This document shows positions 6,499 through 11,841 of a stretch of DNA of 11,841 bases, piece after piece. The stretch is taken from positions 1 through 11,841 of the forward strand of contig JBBRMY010000084.1 of NCBI GenBank assembly GCA_038230595.1. The letters run 5' to 3'. Each line of letters starts with the position of its first letter. Position 1 is the stretch's first letter. The DNA is from JBBRMY01 sp038230595. Lineage in GTDB: Bacteria > Bacteroidota > Ignavibacteria > Tepidaquicellales > Tepidaquicellaceae. The notes below the pieces were generated by a model. It did no database searches. It was given only the letters and a program-made list of their open reading frames with translations, and was not told where the DNA came from. The position numbers were made by a program, and so were the translations under genes.

Positions 6499-7365
6499 AT
6501 GAAGCTGAAACCATTACTAATTACTGTGTCGATAATTTGCTTTTCAACTATACTGTATTTAAATCTCACTGCATTTCATGATGGTTATCCGGGACCTGTT
6601 ACAAAAAGACCCGGTGGTCAATTCCAGGGATGTATCTGTCATGGAGATACAAAGCCATCACCATTTGTAAGCGTACTTATTGTTGGACCTTCAAATGTAA
6701 GAGCAAGAGATACTGCTAACTATGTTTTGAAAATATCAGGCGGTCCTGATAGTGCGGCAGGATGCAAGATAGCAACTTATTTTGGAAATCTTCTGCCCTC
6801 GCCTTCAGACACATCTTTAAAAACCGGAATGGTTCAATATTATGGTGGCACTCCTGATTCTGTAAACAGGATCGAGCTAAATCACAGGTATCCAAAACTT
6901 CCTTCACTGGATACTATCTATTTTTATTTTAAATATATTGCTCCGAATATGCCAAATGGACATGATACAATTTATGCTAATGGTAATTCTGTCATAGTTG
7001 ATCAGAGTACAGATGATGATAGGTGGAATTTTGCTAGTAATAAAGTTATCAATATTACAGCAACAGGAATAAACAATAATTCCACTATTGTAAATAATTT
7101 CAAGCTTTTACAAAATTATCCGAACCCGTTCAATCCAACAACGAATATAAGCTTTGATTTGTATAAGCCCGGCATTGTAAGTCTGAAAGTTTTTGATATG
7201 TCAGGAAAGATAGCTGCTACACTTATTGATAATAAGCAGTATCCTTCAGGATCAAATACATTAAGCTTTGATGCTGCAAAGTATAATCTTTCAAGCGGGC
7301 TATATTTTTATAAGCTGGAATCGGAGACTGGTTCTGAGATAAAAAAAATGATGCTGGTAAAATAA
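6499..7365 (+). CDS. Secreted choice-of-anchor V/Reeler-like protein with C-x-C-H motif and T9SS sorting domain
   Basis: The open frame extends upstream to a TTG at 6448, but the ATG at 6499 is preferred because it begins a proper signal peptide (MKLKPLLITVSIICFSTILYL). This gives 288 residues. Just after the signal peptide, GGQFQGCICHGD (Cys45, Cys47, His48) recalls the haem-like CxxCH region at the start of choice-of-anchor V proteins, here with one residue fewer between the cysteines. The following beta domain resembles the same family: VGPSNVRARDTANYVLKISGG, then NHRYPK near 129-133, FKYIAPN, and YANGNSVIVDQSTDDD. Residues ~201-288 are a canonical sorting domain (LLQNYPNPFNPTT ... KKMMLVK). 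It probably ends at the cell surface or outside. Whether it binds haem is unproven. It is a single-gene transcript closed by the terminator at 7376-7415. Confidence 0.85.
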   Translation: MKLKPLLITVSIICFSTILYLNLTAFHDGYPGPVTKRPGGQFQGCICHGDTKPSPFVSVLIVGPSNVRARDTANYVLKISGGPDSAAGCKIATYFGNLLPSPSDTSLKTGMVQYYGGTPDSVNRIELNHRYPKLPSLDTIYFYFKYIAPNMPNGHDTIYANGNSVIVDQSTDDDRWNFASNKVINITATGINNNSTIVNNFKLLQNYPNPFNPTTNISFDLYKPGIVSLKVFDMSGKIAATLIDNKQYPSGSNTLSFDAAKYNLSSGLYFYKLESETGSEIKKMMLVK

Positions 7366-7375
7366 GTTTTCAATT

Positions 7376-7415
7376 AAAAAGAAGTCATGACTTTAATAGT
7401 AATGACTTCTTTTTT
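7376..7415 (+). terminator. Intrinsic terminator after the 6499-7365 gene
   Basis: aaaaagaagtcat (7376-7388) pairs with atgacttcttttt (7402-7414) around a 13-base loop and ends in a run of T. The stem is AT-rich except for its centre. It follows the stop codon by ten bases and would separate this gene from the next transcription unit. Confidence 0.82.
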
Positions 7416-7449
7416 ATTTAATATTCGTCATAAAAATTCGCTATATTCT

Positions 7450-7504
7450 ATTACATTGGGGTTACATTCGCTTTACAATCGCATTAAATTCGCGTTACAT
7501 TAAT
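7450..7504. repeat. Five degenerate 11-bp tandem units upstream of the 7545 gene
   Basis: Consecutive units are attacattggg, gttacattcgc, tttacaatcgc, attaaattcgc and gttacattaat; the middle three differ from each other at two to four positions. The period is 11 bases, close to one helical turn. They lie 40 to 95 bases before the TTG start codon, where a regulator-binding array or an upstream promoter element would sit. Confidence 0.6.
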
Positions 7505-7544
7505 TCACTATTTTAACTAAGCACATAATTTAATTTTCTACCTT

Positions 7545-9617
7545 TTGTCTATAAAAATATCATTTATAAAGCTTGCTGCTTTATTATCTCTCTTTTTTAT
7601 TTTTTTAACTATAACCGGTTATGTATTTTTTGATATTGCAGGTGACATTAATAACAAGTATACAAATGTCGGAAATATAGCATTAACTGTTACTAATTAC
7701 GGAACATTGGGAAAAGGATTTTGCGGAACACAACCTTCCTGCATGTATCCGATAAATTCCGGAATAGAGAACCTTTATCTTGGCGGCATCTGGGTTGGCG
7801 GAGTTAAGAACGGAAACGTACTTGTTTCAACCGGAGCAATAGATGTTTCAACAGCCGGAAGAAATGAAGGGTTTGAATTTTCCAGCCCTCCCGGAGGAAA
7901 CATTCTCGAAAGATCTTCACTTCAGACATCCCCTAATTACAGACCTGAAGCAATATCACATCAGGATTTTGTAACTGAGTTTATCGATACAAATGTCGTG
8001 ATAAACGGAACCCTTGTTCAGAATCACACTCCTCTTGGCTTAAAAGTAATGCTTCAGACATACTGTTATAATCTCAATTTTGCAAACAACTGGGTAATAT
8101 TCAATTATAAGATAGTAAATATTGGTTATCGTGGAGACAACGGACCAATAGACAGCTTATATCTGGGTGTATGGAGTGATTTCGTTGTTAGAAATACAAA
8201 TGTAACTCCCGGATGCGGAGCCGGAACTTCTTTCTTTAATAAAGGAGCTAATGGTTTTATAGATTCATTATCAATGGAATATGCATATGACTATAGCGGT
8301 GACCCGGGCTTTACGGATAACTATGCAGCTCTTAAAATACTTGGCGCAAATCCGAGACCTTCAGGTGAAAAAGTAAAAAGCCGTGCACATTATACTATCT
8401 GGCAATTCAAGAATTCAAATGATCCTGTATATTTCTGGCCAACTCAGGATAATGATCCTATTGTAAAAGGCGGAAGATTTCAGAAAATGGAAGGATATGC
8501 TTCTATTAATCCTGTAACTTTCATTGACTCAAACAGAATAAACCAATTAAGACAGTCACCGGGAAACAGAACAACTTTATTGTCTTATGGTCCGTTCAGA
8601 AATACAGATAATTCCAAATTTTCTTTAAGATATAATCAGGATACGTTGAATATAGTTTATGCTGTAATATGCGCAAAGAAAAACGGTACTGATCCTGCAA
8701 CAATGGACACTGAATTTCAAAAACTAAATCTATATACCAGCGCAGGCTGGGCTCAGAGAGCTTATGATAATGGATACAAGCTTCCTGCTCCTCCTGATAA
8801 TCCAATAACACATTATGTAGTAGAAGATAAAAAAGTAACATTATACTGGGCAGCAAATGCAGAGCGTTCTGTTGATCCTATCTCTAACTTACGAGATTTT
8901 GAAGGTTATAGAATTTACCGAACTAATCCGGGATTTGATCTTAATCTAAGTTCAGATCTTACTCAGGACCTGAAGCTGATCGCGGAATTTGATTCTGCTC
9001 ATAATGCTTATTCAAATAACACCGGTTTTGGATTTATTAAACTTGCCACTCCAATAATGTTTGAAGGCGATACAAATCAATACTGGTATAAATTTGAATT
9101 TCCAAATCAGCTAAATGGATTTCAATATATTTATTCTGTTACATCTTTTGATAAAGGAGATCCTTCACAGCAGCTGGGCTCTCTGGAAAGCGCTGTATTA
9201 AGTAATTCAAGAAGAATATTTGTAGGCTCGCCGGCAAATAATAATCCGGATGCGGAAGTCGGAGTGTATCCAAATCCATATTACGGCAGTGCAATATGGG
9301 ACGGAACAGGAGCTAAAAAGGAAACTCTTAGGAAATTATATTTCTTTAATTTACCATCGAAGTGTGAAATATCTATTTGGACAATTGCTGGTGATCTTGT
9401 TGATAAGATCAGTCATGATGCTGCAACTTATAATGGCTCTGATATCAGCTGGTTCAGAACATATACTGACGGAAATCAAAAATTATCCGGAGGTGAGCAT
9501 GCATGGGATATGATATCGAGGAATGATCAAGCAATTGCGACAGGCTTATATATATTTACTGTAAATGATCTTAGCACAGGCAAGATAAAAAAAGGAAAAT
9601 TCTTAATCGTAAAATAA
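7545..9617 (+). CDS. Large secreted beta-rich protein with fibronectin-III-like region and variant sorting domain
   Basis: This is a 690-residue exported protein of unknown function. The start is TTG at 7545; an in-frame stop lies at 7518-7520 and no ATG is available before the signal peptide (SFIKLAALLSLFFIFLTITGYVFF). The region after it (~30-410) is rich in Gly, Asn and aromatic residues (NLYLGGIWVGGVKNG, SLYLGVWSDFVVRN, YAYDYSGDPGF) and resembles uncharacterised secreted proteins of Ignavibacteria-like bacteria. Residues ~414-540 look like a fibronectin type III module (PAPPDNPITHYVVEDKKVTLYW ... FEGYRIYR ... YIYSVTSFD). The last ~120 residues start VGVYPNPYYG and run through IWTIAGDLVDKI to GLYIFTV and KKGKFLIVK. 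This is a sorting-like domain of a different subtype from the NPFNP proteins nearby. Residues 60, 66, 174, 224, 376 and 607 are cysteines. It sits 22 bases before the next gene, so co-transcription is likely. Confidence 0.88.
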   Translation: MSIKISFIKLAALLSLFFIFLTITGYVFFDIAGDINNKYTNVGNIALTVTNYGTLGKGFCGTQPSCMYPINSGIENLYLGGIWVGGVKNGNVLVSTGAIDVSTAGRNEGFEFSSPPGGNILERSSLQTSPNYRPEAISHQDFVTEFIDTNVVINGTLVQNHTPLGLKVMLQTYCYNLNFANNWVIFNYKIVNIGYRGDNGPIDSLYLGVWSDFVVRNTNVTPGCGAGTSFFNKGANGFIDSLSMEYAYDYSGDPGFTDNYAALKILGANPRPSGEKVKSRAHYTIWQFKNSNDPVYFWPTQDNDPIVKGGRFQKMEGYASINPVTFIDSNRINQLRQSPGNRTTLLSYGPFRNTDNSKFSLRYNQDTLNIVYAVICAKKNGTDPATMDTEFQKLNLYTSAGWAQRAYDNGYKLPAPPDNPITHYVVEDKKVTLYWAANAERSVDPISNLRDFEGYRIYRTNPGFDLNLSSDLTQDLKLIAEFDSAHNAYSNNTGFGFIKLATPIMFEGDTNQYWYKFEFPNQLNGFQYIYSVTSFDKGDPSQQLGSLESAVLSNSRRIFVGSPANNNPDAEVGVYPNPYYGSAIWDGTGAKKETLRKLYFFNLPSKCEISIWTIAGDLVDKISHDAATYNGSDISWFRTYTDGNQKLSGGEHAWDMISRNDQAIATGLYIFTVNDLSTGKIKKGKFLIVK

Positions 9618-9639
9618 AAATAAAATCAAAAATAACACT

Positions 9640-11841
9640 ATGAAAAAATTACATTATTTACCGCTGGTATTATTCTGCGTTTATATTGTTTATTCATTGG
9701 GATTCAATTTACTGCCTCCATTCAGAGCAGTTACAATCCAGGAAATCCAATTTAAAGGAGATGATTCACTTTTAGCAGGAAAAGACAGATCAAACATTGT
9801 TGGAGATTCAGTAACAATAGTTGGACGAGTTGTAGCACCACCAAGAGTTTCACCTGCAAACGGAAACAACAAAGTACTTTTAAGAGGAACAACAAGCTGG
9901 ACTTGTTATCTTCAGGATACTAATAACGGACTTTACGGCGGTATAGTAGTAAGACAAGGAACCAGAGGACCTCAAACACTTATTGATGTTATAGACACAG
10001 GCGCGATCATAAGAGTTAAGGGTTATGTACAGGAGTTTTATGGCGGTTCAATTGTTAATGGATCAGGTTCATTAACACAGATAGCTGTTGATACATTATC
10101 CGCACCTTTACAGATTTCAATTTTAAACCCTACTGGTAAAAGACCAGTTCCAAAGCCAGTAAGTATTACAGATTTTGCTACAGGTGATTATCCAAGTCCT
10201 GGTGGAACAATTAACTATGTAGGCGGTGAAAAATATGAAGGAATGTATGTTGAATTCCGTAATGTTACAATAGGTCCGGGACTTGCAAGCAGACAGCCAT
10301 TCAGTATTATAGATGACAATGGTAATAAGCTTTATATGAGAGATTTCTCTAATTTCTTTTCAACATCACCTTCAGGTGATACATTAGTACCGGGATATAC
10401 AAATCCTCCGATCGGAGCAGCAGTAAACTATATAAGAGGTGTTATTATTAATACAAATGCAGAAGGTACATTTGGAAATCAGTTACCTTTTGCGATCGTT
10501 CCTATCTATCCTAACGACTTAAGTTTAGGAAATGCTCCACCGATCATTTCAGCTCCAACAAGAAATCCAGGAGTTCCAACACCAACAGACAGTCCTTCAA
10601 TAACAGTTACAGCAACTGACCCTTCTTTAAGTCTAATGACAGTTGCAAATGTGAGCTTGCTTTACAAATTTAACGGAGGCGCTTTTACAACAGTTAATAT
10701 GCCTCTTGTTACAGGAAATATTTATTCAGGAAATATTCCTTCAGCTCCTTTAGGAACTTTAGTAGAATATTTTATTAAGGCAACTGACAATCTAGGAGCA
10801 GTAAAATATCTTCCATCAGATACATTAAGATCAAAACTTTTTTATGTTGTAAAATCATCAGATTCACTTTCAATTCAGGATGTACAGTATTGTCCAAACA
10901 GCGGGGGACATTCAGGATTTGAGCTTGCTAACGTGAGAGGAATTGAAGGAATATGTACTGCAGATACTTCAGACATAAGAAATTTCAACTATACAAGTTC
11001 AGGTGGTACACAAACTTCTCCAAGAAGAGTGATGATCCAAAACGGACAAGGTCCTAATAGTGGTATCTGGATCTTTGGTGGACCTACAGATATAGTAAGA
11101 AGAGGTGACAGAGTAAGAGTAAAAGGATCTGTAGAAGAAAATTTTGGAGTTACCAGAATCGATCTTACAGCTCCTTCAGATATACAGGTTCTTTCGACTG
11201 GTAATCCTTTACCTAACCCTGAAATACTTACTACTTCAGTACTCTCAAATACAAAATTGGATGGAGATCCTTCCATAGAAATATGGGAAAGTGTATTAGT
11301 CAGGATTAATACTAAGTCAACTATCTCATGCGCTAATGCAGGTATTGGAATTTCATGTACTACAACTGAGACATTACCTGATTCAGCATTCAGAAGGAAT
11401 TTTGGTGAAATACTCGTAAAAGATGCTTCCAATGTTAATGCTAGAATTGAGCTTCAGGATGGCGGACATACATTCACAAATAACTGGGATGGTGTTACTG
11501 CCGGAAAGACTCTATTGACTAAAAACGATACAGTAAGCTTTTATCAGGGTGTGCTTTTCTTTGCATTCAGTAACTGGAGAGTTGTACCAAGAAAAAATGC
11601 AGACTTCGGTTCAGTTATACCTGTTGGAATAATTAATAATAATGTAGTACTTCCACAGTATTCATTATCTCAGAATTATCCAAATCCATTCAATCCAGTT
11701 ACTCAGATCAGGTTCAACATTCCTGTTTCGGGAAACACTGTACTGAAAGTTTATGATATTCTTGGAAAAGAAGTTAATACACTTGTAAGCCAGTTCATGA
11801 CTGCAGGATCTTATAATGTGAGCTTTGACGGATCAAGTCTG
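9640..11841 (+). CDS. Large secreted protein with duplicated OB-fold-like modules, Ig-like domain and T9SS sorting domain (3' end outside window)
   Basis: The frame is open from the ATG at 9640 to the last base, 734 codons without a stop. Residues 1-21 are a signal peptide (MKKLHYLPLVLFCVYIVYSLG). Residues ~55-165 resemble an OB-fold as found in secreted nuclease-associated proteins (VTIVGRVV, YLQDTNNGLYGGIVV, GAIIRVKGYVQEF). A second beta unit follows at ~198-260 (YEGMYVEFRNVTI, SIIDDNGNKLYMRD). Residues ~298-402 are an Ig-like module (PPIISAPTRNPGVPTPTD ... VEYFIKATDNLG). The two first units then recur at ~408-530 (MIQNGQG, GDRVRVKGSVEENFG) and ~546-660 (IWESVLVRI, ARIELQDGG). From ~671 a canonical sorting domain begins (SLSQNYPNPFNPVTQI, VYDILGKEV), truncated by the window edge. 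No catalytic nuclease or protease domain is seen, so binding or a structural role is as likely as anything. It is probably co-transcribed with the preceding gene. No Shine-Dalgarno motif. Confidence 0.88.
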   Translation, partial: MKKLHYLPLVLFCVYIVYSLGFNLLPPFRAVTIQEIQFKGDDSLLAGKDRSNIVGDSVTIVGRVVAPPRVSPANGNNKVLLRGTTSWTCYLQDTNNGLYGGIVVRQGTRGPQTLIDVIDTGAIIRVKGYVQEFYGGSIVNGSGSLTQIAVDTLSAPLQISILNPTGKRPVPKPVSITDFATGDYPSPGGTINYVGGEKYEGMYVEFRNVTIGPGLASRQPFSIIDDNGNKLYMRDFSNFFSTSPSGDTLVPGYTNPPIGAAVNYIRGVIINTNAEGTFGNQLPFAIVPIYPNDLSLGNAPPIISAPTRNPGVPTPTDSPSITVTATDPSLSLMTVANVSLLYKFNGGAFTTVNMPLVTGNIYSGNIPSAPLGTLVEYFIKATDNLGAVKYLPSDTLRSKLFYVVKSSDSLSIQDVQYCPNSGGHSGFELANVRGIEGICTADTSDIRNFNYTSSGGTQTSPRRVMIQNGQGPNSGIWIFGGPTDIVRRGDRVRVKGSVEENFGVTRIDLTAPSDIQVLSTGNPLPNPEILTTSVLSNTKLDGDPSIEIWESVLVRINTKSTISCANAGIGISCTTTETLPDSAFRRNFGEILVKDASNVNARIELQDGGHTFTNNWDGVTAGKTLLTKNDTVSFYQGVLFFAFSNWRVVPRKNADFGSVIPVGIINNNVVLPQYSLSQNYPNPFNPVTQIRFNIPVSGNTVLKVYDILGKEVNTLVSQFMTAGSYNVSFDGSSL

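Noticed and set aside
7539..7547. TAnnTTTG-like box (taccttttg) before the 7545 gene
   Set aside because: The spacing is off by one base and the match overlaps the start codon, so it cannot be a -7 element for this gene.
10989..11432. 147-codon minus-strand open frame
   Set aside because: It is antisense to the long secreted-protein frame that runs unbroken from 9640 to the window end with recognisable domains, including a sorting domain.
1..11841. Search for a new defence, toxin-antitoxin or biosynthetic system
   Set aside because: The genes are secreted T9SS cargo plus ordinary housekeeping functions; no nuclease, methylase, reverse transcriptase, toxin pair or synthase cluster could be recognised.

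Overview
The window looks like a piece of chromosome from a free-living member of the Bacteroidota/Chlorobi-Ignavibacteria group. The evidence is AT-rich coding sequence, near-absence of Shine-Dalgarno motifs with A-rich leaders, and several large secreted proteins ending in type IX secretion (T9SS) type A sorting domains of the 'LSQNYPNPFNPtT...YDmLGKEV.TLV...GxY...K' form. That exact spelling is typical of Ignavibacteria-like genomes. The lineage call is inference from protein style, not from a marker gene.

Layout. (1) 1-620, plus strand: the 3' end of a secreted protein with a sorting domain, whose stop codon lies inside a long perfect hairpin. (2) 621-905: an intergenic island of palindromic repeats (three ggacaggtc palindromes, one gcgggcatcat hairpin, one atccccgaa hairpin). 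(3) 906-3848, plus: a subtilisin-like S8 serine protease with signal peptide, propeptide, complete catalytic triad and sorting domain. (4) 3849-4244: a convergent intergenic region with two bidirectional terminators, new copies of two of the repeats seen before the protease, and further hairpins. (5) 4245-6284, minus: a compact housekeeping block transcribed ftsX, then a Bcp/PrxQ peroxiredoxin, then an aquaporin-family channel. (6) 6499-7365, plus: a secreted protein with a C-x-C-H motif resembling choice-of-anchor V/Reeler-like proteins, with a sorting domain, followed by a terminator. (7) 7366-7544: terminator and an 11-bp degenerate tandem repeat. (8) 7545-9617 and 9640-end, plus: two large secreted proteins 22 bp apart, probably co-transcribed. 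The first has a different C-terminal domain (YPNPYYG...GKFLIVK). The second runs off the window, has duplicated OB-fold-like modules around an Ig-like domain, and begins a canonical sorting domain.

Functionally, the plus-strand genes are an exported-protein repertoire expected to leave the cell through the Sec pathway and then T9SS. The minus-strand block is unrelated core physiology: division-linked permease, peroxide detoxification and water/solute flux. No defence system, mobile element with a transposase, CRISPR array, tRNA or rRNA was seen. The most unusual material is the intergenic hairpin-repeat families that bracket the protease gene in the same order and with nearly the same spacing, the 11-bp tandem array, and the mixture of sorting-domain classes.
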